A stretch of DNA of 64,000 nt from positions 2,232,001 to 2,296,000 of the forward strand of contig CALSFV010000202.1 of the NCBI GenBank assembly GCA_943737045.1, read 5' to 3'. How positions within the stretch are numbered: the stretch's first letter is position 1; the number at the start of each line of letters is the position of its first letter. A model generated the notes under the pieces. That model had not been told where the DNA came from. It saw only the letters and a program-made list of their open reading frames with translations, and did no database searches. This document shows, piece after piece, positions 37,252 through 47,900 of the stretch. A program made the translations under genes and the position numbers. Source of the DNA: Parapristionchus giblindavisi (lineage: Eukaryota > Nematoda > Chromadorea > Rhabditida > Diplogasteridae).

Positions 37252-39417
37252 TTACTCTTCATCTAAAACTTTTAAACATAGTTCTGCTGTTGTTTTTCCA
37301 TATTTTAAACTAATTGCCGGGTTTTTATTTAGAACCTTGTAGATTCGCGGTCGAATAATGTGGAATGGGTATTCTCTTTTATAGAAATATTCAAATAATG
37401 ACTTAACTCTTTCTTTAAAACAGACAAAATTAGATGAATTACGATAAACTCGAAGTATTTCGCCCGATAATGTGTTCAAACCAATATACATTGGCATGTT
37501 TGAGTGATAGTGTGGATATCTAATGACTTCAAAACTGTAGTCATCCGTCTTGTTGTAGAGTTTAGTAGTCGCTCTTCCATTGGACAATTCTATGCTGAGA
37601 TCCAAAAATGCACATTTATTAGCTTCACTATTTGTTTGTTCTAAAGTTAAGGACGGATGGTACATTTCTTTCGTCATTTCAATAAACTTTGAGGTATTCT
37701 CCGATATATGCAAAAGATCATCTATGTATCTATATGTCTTATTTAATGAGTACGCTAGTGGATGATTCATTTTTACTTTCTTCTGTATATATTGGAACTC
37801 CATCGATGCTAGCGTAAGATCAGCTATCTGAGGTGAAGCGTTGTTTCCCTGCGGAATGCCTTTATTTTGCTTATAATATACTCCTCCATAGTATGCGTAG
37901 CTATTATTTAATATATATTCCAAAATAAGTTTTATATCATTTTTATGGTAGGATTTGCCAGATATGGAGCTATTTGTTTTGTCGTATCTGATATAATTTC
38001 CTTTAATTACAATGTATTCTGAATTAGAATTTTTAAATAAAAGATCAATAAGGAAGAATATGTTCTGGCGTACTATCTTATGAGGAAGATTCGTAAAGAG
38101 GGATGATTGAACATTATGTATAACTTTAAACGAATTCTGAATGGTAAAATAATTATTGATTTTATTATGTCCAGTTATTGTTTTACAATATCTTCTGAAA
38201 TGATTTTGTAAAAATTTTAGTATCTTTTGTAGTTGTATAGATACTGGTTTAAGGCTACTGTTATATGCTCCTGTTATAAACCTGAACTTAATAGAATTCT
38301 TATGCATTTTTGGAATTCCGTAAATACGTGGTAAACTAGCATTTTCGATTTGTTGTAGATTGAAGTTCTTTAAAAATTGTGTATGTTCTTTTATTTTTGC
38401 ATCTTTATCAAAGCTATTAATTGGTTCATACGTATTTTCACCATTATTCTTATTATTTAGCTCTTTTTCCATAAAAAGAAGGTATAGTTTTTTGCAAGTA
38501 AAGGCATAGTTTCCAGATGCTTTATCGACTGCTGTTATTATAAAATTATTTTGTAATCTTGTCAAACCTTTGAAATTAAATTGCTCTGACTTCGGTTTAT
38601 TATATTTTTCTATTTTATTTATTATTTTCTTTATGGCGTATTCTTGAAGTAGTCCAATTACTAGTCCAAGCTTGTCACTTTTCTTTGTTTTTCTTAAAAT
38701 TCTTTGAACGACTTCTTCAATGGCGTTATTGACTATTTTTATGATGTCATTATTATTAACATAATTTTCTAGTCTAAATTTTGTGCCTTTATTGATTATT
38801 TCTCGTAGTGATTCTTCCTTTATAATTGAAGTATTTCCTGTACAAACATGGCCGTATGTTTTATCAACGAATTCTTTGAACTCACTGCAATTACAGTTTC
38901 TATTAAGTATTTTATATTTTTCGTCTGCAGTTAATGTTCGTAAGAATTTTCCATAATTGCATATTATATTTGATGTTGGTTCTGTAAGGGTATAGCGTGT
39001 GCTAATGTACGGTATGTCATTATCCTCAATTTTAATTCCCTTCCATATATCTTTTATTTTTTGTGAGTTTAAAATATTTGATAATGCTATTCTATCCATA
39101 AATTTTCCTATGAATGGTATTCGAAGAGCAACTTCATTCGGTCTTCTGTGTATTGAAGGTTCTTTATGATTTTTCCAATAATGGGGACAGATGACCGAAT
39201 AAATTTTATATTTATTGTAATGAGTTAATAATGAAAATCGTTGATCTGTAGTGAATAATTCTAGTTGTCTTAGTTGATGATGAGATAGCGATCTAACATA
39301 AATGAATAATTCTCTGGATTCGAATAATGTAATGTCTGCAACTATTTCGTGGGGCTTCAGTTGTGCAATGCTCCACCTCGAGTTATAATTATTAATAAAT
39401 GTGTTCCTTTTTAATAT
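37252..39417 (-). CDS. Reverse transcriptase-like ORF, altered motif A
   Basis: The frame is open for 721 codons from 39417. The first ATG is at 39099 (615 aa), so the true start lies in an upstream exon or has been lost. Seen in order: a block with CNCSEF...DKTYGHVCTG followed by a FR.E-like block; IYGIPKMHK then KFRFITG; SSLFTNLPHK (motif A region); GIPQGNNASPQIADLTLASM (motif B); YRYIDDLL (motif C, YIDD). The C-terminal part has FLDLSI and a TKLYNKTDDYSF block. This layout fits Penelope-like or related single-ORF RTs; I saw no GIY-YIG, integrase or RNase H. The catalytic Asp expected three residues before SLFTN is Val (with Asn before it), so catalysis is doubtful. It is adjacent to the 36108-37094 foldback. 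Upstream, 39560-39429 may hold an N-terminal piece in another frame. Confidence 0.82.
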   Translation of the reverse strand: MLKRNTFINNYNSRWSIAQLKPHEIVADITLFESRELFIYVRSLSHHQLRQLELFTTDQRFSLLTHYNKYKIYSVICPHYWKNHKEPSIHRRPNEVALRIPFIGKFMDRIALSNILNSQKIKDIWKGIKIEDNDIPYISTRYTLTEPTSNIICNYGKFLRTLTADEKYKILNRNCNCSEFKEFVDKTYGHVCTGNTSIIKEESLREIINKGTKFRLENYVNNNDIIKIVNNAIEEVVQRILRKTKKSDKLGLVIGLLQEYAIKKIINKIEKYNKPKSEQFNFKGLTRLQNNFIITAVDKASGNYAFTCKKLYLLFMEKELNNKNNGENTYEPINSFDKDAKIKEHTQFLKNFNLQQIENASLPRIYGIPKMHKNSIKFRFITGAYNSSLKPVSIQLQKILKFLQNHFRRYCKTITGHNKINNYFTIQNSFKVIHNVQSSLFTNLPHKIVRQNIFFLIDLLFKNSNSEYIVIKGNYIRYDKTNSSISGKSYHKNDIKLILEYILNNSYAYYGGVYYKQNKGIPQGNNASPQIADLTLASMEFQYIQKKVKMNHPLAYSLNKTYRYIDDLLHISENTSKFIEMTKEMYHPSLTLEQTNSEANKCAFLDLSIELSNGRATTKLYNKTDDYSFEVIRYPHYHSNMPMYIGLNTLSGEILRVYRNSSNFVCFKERVKSLFEYFYKREYPFHIIRPRIYKVLNKNPAISLKYGKTTAELCLKVLDEE

Positions 39418-40126
39418 TTATTATGGAATCATCTAGTCCCTAAGATTTCGGCTGCTGACTGGAGTTCCGCAATTATCCCTTTGGAGAAACACTTGTTATT
39501 CGCTGATACATGTGCATCTTGGAGTATGATTAGATCTTCTTCTCCTGAAATTTTGAAATGTAAACTTAAAAAGCTTGTGTTGTAGAGAATGGAGCAAATT
39601 TCGTTTGAGAAGAGTGATATCAGTAGAGGTGGAAATAACATCACTAATAGAGAACAGTGAAAAGAAAAATGAGTAAATTGAGGGTATGCTAAAAATGAGG
39701 TTATTTAAGAGGGAGACTGGAAATAGGATTGAAAAATTAAACTAAAAAAAAATTCATGTTGTACCCACACTCTCGTATCTTTTTTATTCTCTATTACTAA
39801 GTTTTGAACATCACATTCAAGCATGAAGAAAAAACTGAGAATTTTCTCAACCAATGAAATAGAGTGACTACGAATCAATAGACAATATTCTCTACACTGA
39901 TCGGTTAGCCTAGAGAAAGATAGACATGATAGAACACGTTCTATGCGAGAGTTAGGCAACGATACGTTCCCTTTTTTTAATTCTATCCAGGGGGGCGCAT
40001 ATTTTCAGAAACTACAGTGGTGCACGTAAGCCTTTTCAACAGGCTCCACGCGGCATAGCGCCGCACCACGCCCCACCACGTCTGGGGTTTTTCTCGATGA
40101 ATAAAGAGTTAAAAATTATGTTTATA
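39418..40126. other. Interval upstream of the RT ORF
   Basis: A minus-strand frame at 39560-39429 could be N-terminal RT sequence separated by a frameshift or intron. The rest shows no gene. Confidence 0.35.
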
Positions 40127-41392
40127 CAGTAGCGCCGGAAGTCAGTGCCAACTTTTTGTTTTTGTTATATTTATTGAACCAAGCGTGCTATGGGGCCGCT
40201 CACTCGAGTTCTTATGGGAAATTTATCGAGGAATCCGGCCCTGATATTGTGGACTCATGAAAATCTCTCGTTATTGCGTAATGATGACGCAATCGAAGTC
40301 CACTTTTTTGAAAAATCATAACTCCGAGTAACATTTTTTTCCAGCCAACCGTTCTTCTATAAGTTTGAGATCTACGCCTCGGCTACTCAGAAAAATTTTT
40401 TAGGTTGCTGCGATTTTTTTCAACCGCAGCGGCCTTGATGTAAAATGGCGGCAGGAAGCTCATATCTCAGCTCCAAGACAAGCTAGATACTCGTACTTGG
40501 GACCAAAATGATCCTTATGATGTCCCAAATACACCGTGAAAGTTTGGTATTGATCGGACCACAATTGCCTTCAGTACACCAAAAAGTAACTTTTTCAGAT
40601 GACCTCACTTTGAGCGCCTACAATTATGAGAGTGATTTTTCTAAAAATATGGTACTTGTGCTAAAATATGCCAAATCCATCCCAGAAGTGACCCTCACAC
40701 TTTGGTGAAAGCAGCTTGCTTCCCATCTTCACGGCAAACCTCAAGCGGGCATGCACTCGTTTCGGATGCGCACGTCCAGGGGAGGGGAGGGAGGGGAGGG
40801 GCGCGCGCACGCATAGTGAGTGCGTGCGGGAAAGACTGATGTGGCACCGAGAGGTTGCAAGATGGGTTCTCCCAAGCATGTAGACGTTCTCTATGATAGT
40901 TTTGGCACATTTTAGCACAAGAACCGAAATATTAGAAAAATCACTGTCATAATTGTATGCCCTCAATGTGAGGTCATTTGAAAAAAGTTATTTTTTTGGT
41001 GTTCTTTTTGGTGTCCTAGTGATTTTTTTTAAATTGAGAAAAATACATTTTAGAACAAGAACCACAATTTTTGAAAAAATCGCTTGGACATCAAAAAGTA
41101 CTCCATAAAGTAATAATAATAATAATATACTTTATGCGGTGCGAAAGTAAAGTATAATTTCTGATAAAATATTTGGTAGGTAGTGGAGTACGCATAAATA
41201 CGATGCTGCGACTTTGGTAGCAAAGAGAAAATTACAAATAAAATGAAATTCTTACAAAGACGGTAATGAAGCGATGGATTTTCGGAAAGATTTTACAGAA
41301 AGACATATTATAATATTATTATTAAGCTGATTCCAAGAAAAAAAAATATAACAAAAACAAAAATTTGGCACTGACTTTCCGGCGCTACTGTA
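40125..41392. mobile_element. Second TA-flanked foldback element, CAGTAGCG ends
   Basis: Element 40127-41390 begins CAGTAGCGCCGGAAGTCAGT and ends with the reverse complement (one mismatch class), with TA on both sides. Its first 15 bases resemble those of the element at 5247-6690, pointing to the same superfamily. Internal inverted blocks pair 40595-40700 with 40880-40985. The centre (40735-40870) is GC-richer. Right of centre it holds about 300 bp of AT-rich sequence with no mirror. No transposase. Confidence 0.85.
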
Positions 41393-42606
41393 GTAGCGTT
41401 CGCTTACCTGTTTGGGAGGCTAAAATATGCCATAGTAACCAAAATTTTTGGTTGTGTCTGAATAGTTTTTTCCAAAATTATCAAAATTATCACACCATTA
41501 TAATAATTTGAATTCCCGCTCACGCCGCGCGGTAACCGCTTTTGCGCGGGAATATTTAAATTTTCAAAATTACAAAAGTACGAATTGATATTGGAATAAG
41601 AATGGTGATATAGAAACAGAGATGAAAAGGTAGAGAATAAAACATAGTACAGTAGAACTGTTTTAAGAGAATGAGACTTATGGTGCATACTCGGTGTTTC
41701 AAAAACACATGAGATAGTACTCTCAACCTCGATATAGCAATTTGAACTGGAGAAGGCTAACTAGGTTATCTCACATATTAGAGAACGTTTCACTAATGGC
41801 CGCATCCTAGATAATATCATATGGCTAAAATATGAGAGAGTTTGACATCAGTGCATTGGTTACACTAATTTAGAGAGAGTCTTATGTCTGAAGTTGTTTC
41901 CTTTCTAACGGCTCACTAGATCGCATGACTAATTGTAAGCGCATATCCTGTGCCCCGTAGACTAGTCTGACAATGAGAAATGTTTTGGTTTTGACGTGAA
42001 TATTTCATGTTTACAGAATAATTTCTTAGACATACGCGTTGATGGTGCATCCGTGGATGTTTCTTCGGTAACCGATTGTAGAGTCGAGAGAGTCTCAGAA
42101 GGAATCATTGGGATGCATGTACATATATGCAATCAATGAGGAAGACACGATGGCTTCCCAACACCTTCAAATATATGTATTACTTTTTGTCGCATGAATA
42201 TCAACCAAACCAAAAATGAAGTAAACGTGGAATCGAGGCAATGAAAGTGATCGATATGAGGAGCTGATGGATATAAGCAATATCTTTTATCAACGAGACG
42301 TCGGTATAAGAGTGAAAGGTGGGATTTCCATTTGGATAGAATTGAACAGGTTTTGCACAAGCAAAGCAAAGCAAAATGAAGGAGGAGTTGTTTACGATCT
42401 CTCAACTCCTCACGCTCTCTCGCCACTCTCGAGAGTGCGAGAGAGAGCGCGGAATTGAGCGACTCCTCTTGCAAGACATGTTAAAAATGTTTCGAGGCGA
42501 GTGAAATCGCTGTAAATGATAAATTGACAAAATAATATCTAATCGTATCTCTTAAAAATTTATACGTTCACTGTCAAGATTCTAGTTCATTCTACCAAAT
42601 AGACCC
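41393..42606. other. No gene seen
   Basis: Unsupported short frames only. An imperfect inverted repeat of GAGAGTGCGAGAGA type lies at 42400-42460. Confidence 0.5.
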
Positions 42607-42750
42607 ATGAGTCATGTTGTCATTGTTATTTATGTAATCCTTTTCCTTCTTCTCATAAGTCTTTCAGTGGAAGAAAAAAACTACGATAATAAGATTTACA
42701 GTCTCAAATTAGATCCTGTAGAATGTCGCGGCATCTCAATGACTTATTGA
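42607..42750 (+). CDS. Possible secreted peptide or first exon, 47 aa
   Basis: ATG at 42607 opens a strong signal peptide (MSHVVIVIYVILFLLLISLS), then about 27 residues with one Cys to TGA. The open frame may be only the first exon of a longer gene: candidate exon-like pieces follow near 42810-42895 and 43390-43478, but I could not join them with confidence. Confidence 0.4.
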   Translation: MSHVVIVIYVILFLLLISLSVEEKNYDNKIYSLKLDPVECRGISMTY

Positions 42751-44924
42751 TATAGCCAATCCTTTCCTCACCGATTGTAATTATATAATAATAATGATAA
42801 GAAATTTTTATCGTTTCTTACAATTTCATGGCAAAATTAAAAGTAAAGTTATTATTACTGAGAGCGATAAAACTGATTCATCCCTATGTAAAAATCGGTA
42901 ATTGTTATTACTTTGATACCTATCGTTGTGCTACCTTTGCAAACCAACTCGGCAAATCGTGGCACCTTATTTTTGGTATTTCACCACTCTTTAATTATAA
43001 TTTACATATATCAACGTTTACCCTGTAATCGCATAACTTATATTGTTATTTCTATAAAGAAATCGACCTGGTCACTTATCAATGGTTATGCGTTCAGTCA
43101 TTGTTTGAATATGGAATAGCTTCGCAAAGAAACAAGGATGATACGAAATGATAAAATGAATTTCGGAGCATTCTAAATCTCCATTATTCGCAATGCTTTG
43201 CAATATTTCAACAATATCCAACAATGCGCGGAGAGAAAAAAGAGTAAGCAGTTGGCATACTAAATAAAAATGAATAACAAGGAAAGTATGATATGGCAGT
43301 TACTATTTTAGATCATACTTCAACAACATAATACAGCTTTCCCATTATTGATTAATGTACACATGTATATAGATTTCATATTAATTTCTCAGCTTCCACT
43401 TCACATAAAAAATGTACTTTTAAAGATTGTCTCCCTAGAAGTCAGCCATCAAGGCAAATTAACTGTTACACATATTAAAGTATAGTAATGTTTCAAAATC
43501 TGCTTTCGGCTGATAGAGTATTTTACATTTACCCTTTCATTCTATGTAGCCTGAGAACTTATGTTCCCAGACTATATTACATGAAACAACAAAACATGGA
43601 TCATTGGATCATAAACATAGATCATTGGCGCTTCCATAACACACAAAGGGGAGGAGTCAACCCTCCATCGCACAACAACTCCGCCCAATACTCTTCATGA
43701 ACAGTGCATAAAGTCCATCTTCGTATGTAAGAAGTCATAGAAGTCAGTCATTCGATATTACTCTTCTCGTCAGACTCTTATTCTCATCCATCATTGGAGA
43801 CAGGAAGGAGTTCAATGAAAACATTTAATTGGATCATCATGTAATATTCCTATTTGTTATGCGTTATAAACATTATCTTGTTGAGTATACAGCAGACTGT
43901 TCACTCAAAGCTATGCTCGTGGTAGATCAACTTCTTCTATTACAGTTCTGTTATAGAAAGAATATGATCATCAGACCTAGATTGCACAAATGCTTTGAAA
44001 TGACAACTGACAACATCCTGGATATGTAAATGACTACAAAACACATACGATGTTACAGATAACTCATATTGTTTCGCCTATCCTACCCAACTTAATTACC
44101 ACTTTATTCATATGCTTCTCTTTTTAGTATCGTAATAATATAAGTATCTTTCACCATCCTCATAGTTGGATTCTGTAATGACTACAAAAATGAGCGATCG
44201 AGATAACCACGAACCATAAAGAATCATAAATGGCAGTGATAAACACAATGAAGCACACAATCACTCACAAGAGTGAGATGGATATTCAGAGATTTGAGTC
44301 CATACTACAATTAATTTTTAGTCCTGTTTAGGATATTCAAGACGTCCTCAGAATTTCACCTCGTTGTCAGAAATGAAATCCGATAATTACCTCTTTAGTA
44401 AGCAAATCAATCGGTATCATATTCAAATATCTTACCCATCATTCAGGAATCGCCCGAAATTATTGATGTACATAATTTGAACTATTTTACCTACCTGGTA
44501 ATTAATCAATGAGACACCTATGAAAATTCCACTCACTTACCACAATATAATGCCACATTTCAATTACACGTGCGCTCAAGTTTCGAGCGTGACCTTTCTT
44601 TATTAAAGTTCGTAATTATTGATTAATTGTTCCATGTTATAGTATCGAATGTGGTACGATCCCCACATAAAATATTGATAGATAATTGTTTAGTGACGTG
44701 CGTCTCTTATAAAGTGAGAGTCTTTGTCATCACTCCTTCTTCTTCTGGCATTCTTCTTATCATTCATTTCTTGTCCATTCTTCCATTCACTTTATCACTC
44801 CATACAATAATCAGTCTTTTCTCTCTCCAAATTCATCTTTGGCCCTGATTCCTCTCACTATCTCCAATTGCTTCACATCCACACACCTTTCCCATCAACA
44901 CTTGTATATTATTTCATTATTTCC
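42751..44924. other. Intergenic, promoter side of the His-rich gene
   Basis: No firmly supported gene. An exon-like frame after TTTCTCAG (43391-43478) is the best remaining candidate. An ACTCCGCCC word occurs near 43679. The region nearest 44925 probably contains the promoter of the His-rich gene. Confidence 0.45.
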
Positions 44925-44926
44925 AG
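44925..44926 (+). promoter_or_regulatory. Likely spliced-leader acceptor of the His-rich gene
   Basis: A strong worm acceptor (ATTATTTCCAG) lies 20 bases before the first ATG with no obvious upstream coding exon, as expected for trans-splicing. Confidence 0.6.
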
Positions 44927-44946
44927 GGTTCCGAATCTCCATAGCC

Positions 44947-47900
44947 ATGACTGAAGGAGAGGGTAAGTATTTATTTAATTGTTATTATTATGCTTCATTT
45001 ATACCGAACCCCTAGTTAATAATAGTTATATCATTGCATCATATTACATTAATTATTACATAATTCAGATCTCATGGCACTAGTCTTCGGCGGTGCTTCC
45101 ATCGAAAAGACAACCGTAGTCACATCGACCGAATCTCATTCGAATGTTGTAGTTGAACGTCATATCACGGTCACTCATACGGAGTCCACACTGGACTCTC
45201 ATCATGAAAGTCATGAGGAAACAAAGGCGATCACTATCAATGGTCACGTTGAGGTAAGAACACGTATCGTTGTAGGGATATAAATTTAAAATTATTTTTA
45301 AATGTGTTCAGATCAACAATGGACAAGTTGAGCGTCATGCTGAGATCACCAAAGCCGTCCATACTGAGGAACATCATGGAGGAGAGGTTGGCATGAAAAT
45401 ATCTTTACCTGTGTTTCAGAAAGTAAAATCGATTCGAAAACATTAGGGGGGGGGCACAGTTCAGCAAACTTAATCTACCTTACTACTAACAAAGTAGTAA
45501 GGTAGTTTAAGTTTGCTGTCTAACTCAGTTCATGCTTTATGCTTTTCCTTTCTGTTATTTCTGAATTGTGATGCTCTCGGACATCAGCGTTCAATATCTC
45601 TCTTTTATCGACAACTAAAACTTAGTTCCCACAATTTCTTAAGATCCATAATTCAACCGTTCACCCTTATCATGTCTACATTATTTGTTCACTCTTCTTA
45701 ATACTGATTCCTTAGACATTATCATATCGAACGATCATTGTTTATGGTCTTCATGTCAATGGACAGTGGATATGAACGGAGCAATGATTATGAATTACCT
45801 TGAAATTATGTCCAACTGTAGCGAAATCGCTACTCTACTCAGACTGAACGATTATAATCTATTCGTAAATCGTTTATACCAACCATTAACAGTCATGCAT
45901 ATGTATTTCATGAAAATAATATGCCATTGTACCGTAATATTATGTTATGCAGGAAAGTCTGATAAAGTTAACCTTCGCTTGCTTAGGTCACCTCAGCTAC
46001 TACAGTAGTCGCTACTCATCTTGAGGGAGCTCATCACGATGGGGAACTCGAAGGACTTCATATCGATCGTGTCGTAGTCCATGCTGATGAACATCATCAT
46101 GAGGTATACAATCCACGATAGTTTGTATTGGTTCATATAAAACTCTTATAACATATTATAGGCATTCCACCAAAATTTAGATATTTTCACCCTCATTTTC
46201 CTTGTAATCTCTCTCAGAAAACAGCGCACAATAGACGTGTGCAACAGGGCATTGCATTTTACAGAGCGTTCATCGTACATTTTCTCATACCATCCGTCAT
46301 GTATCGTTCCCGAAATAATCATTCAGTCATGAAAATTAGTTCCTAAGTGTTGTTTTCTACACAGTATATCGAGCAATGAATCATCAAATTCTTGAAATTC
46401 TTGGCATTTGGGACATAACTATAGCTTATATGGTAGTGTGTTGCGACCGCGTCGAAATAGAGCGAGAGCGAGTGAGTAGTTGATAAGGGATGTGCATACA
46501 CAATAGTTGATAACCATAGCTGAATCAGCAACAGATATGATTCGATTTGAAAGAGAAGAAGAAGACTGAAGAAAAAAAATGTGATAAGCCGGCCGAGTTT
46601 GCTCAAGTATGTCATCATGACAAAAGAGGGGAGGGTAAGCCATCCATTGTATTCAATTGTGTGACACAGTGAAGATAGAAGGAGCAGTGTTAGTGACAAT
46701 ATTCACGTAAAATGTCTACTGAACCGGGAAGTGATCTTCACATTCTTGTATGTTCAACGTTAAATTTTCCCACAATTTAGCACTTTTTGATCGTGATTTT
46801 TAAAAATACTATAAAATAAGCAATAGCGGAGCTAAGTTGGTGTGGTGAAATTTCCCTCGGACCGTTTCAGGTCACAGTTTGCATCGTTGTCGCTATTATT
46901 ATAGTTGTGTTGTCATTTGAGGCGCCGGCAGAGCAGATTCAGGAGCGATCGTTGTCTCGTCTTTCCAATGGAACGGATACTACGAGTATTCAAAATGGAG
47001 AATATCATCTTCATGAAGATGCTTATAAGAATGATGAACAAACGGTATCCATTCCTGGTTCTTGATTATTGATCAGAAATAAATAATATGCTGGACATTG
47101 GTTAAAATTATGATTCGTTGTATTTATACAAAAAGTTAAATGACCGAAGGCGAAATGCTGCTATATGCAGATAATAAACAGTTGATAAAAGGTTGGCTTA
47201 TCGATACAATTCAGGAACGTGATCATATTCCATTCCGTACTGCACAACAGGATGCGTTGATTGCTCAGTTCAAACAACTTCATCCGCATGAAGTTTGTAG
47301 AATTTAAATTTGTGCTTGCTCAACATATATTGTCCATTACAGCCCTCGGAACACGATGGAAGTCGTCGTGGAACTTACATCGAAGAGGTATTCACTAGGG
47401 GGGGGGCGAAAATGATTCATGATTATTCGTCCACTTTAGCGGTCAAGAGAGGCTCACGGGAGAGGCATTTACGACCGCTCTCTCGGCGAATGAGTTGTTA
47501 GAAGAGAAGTCAATGCGAATGAGTCAAAAAAGCGAGTCGAGTGCGAGTCAGACCGCTTTCTCAGCCCTCCTTTCACCAAATTTTCTTGACTCACTTCGAC
47601 TCGCAAAAAAGCGAATATTCGCAGGGGAGACCGGTCAACTGCCACTTGGAATGAATAATCGCAAGGGGAGCGAGCCACTCATTTTAGGCCACAGAAATGA
47701 ATAATCATGAGTCATTTTTGCCACCCTAGTATTCACAATTAAAATGCATCAGCAAAAATGTACCGATAAGTAATTCTTCACTTACGCTCTCACGTTAAAT
47801 CGAACCGTGCCTAGGTAAATAACACTGAAACAGATCTACTTCAAAGATTTCGTAGATGTTGTCGAAATGCTTTTGTCTGATCGTTCTTTTTTTATTTTCC

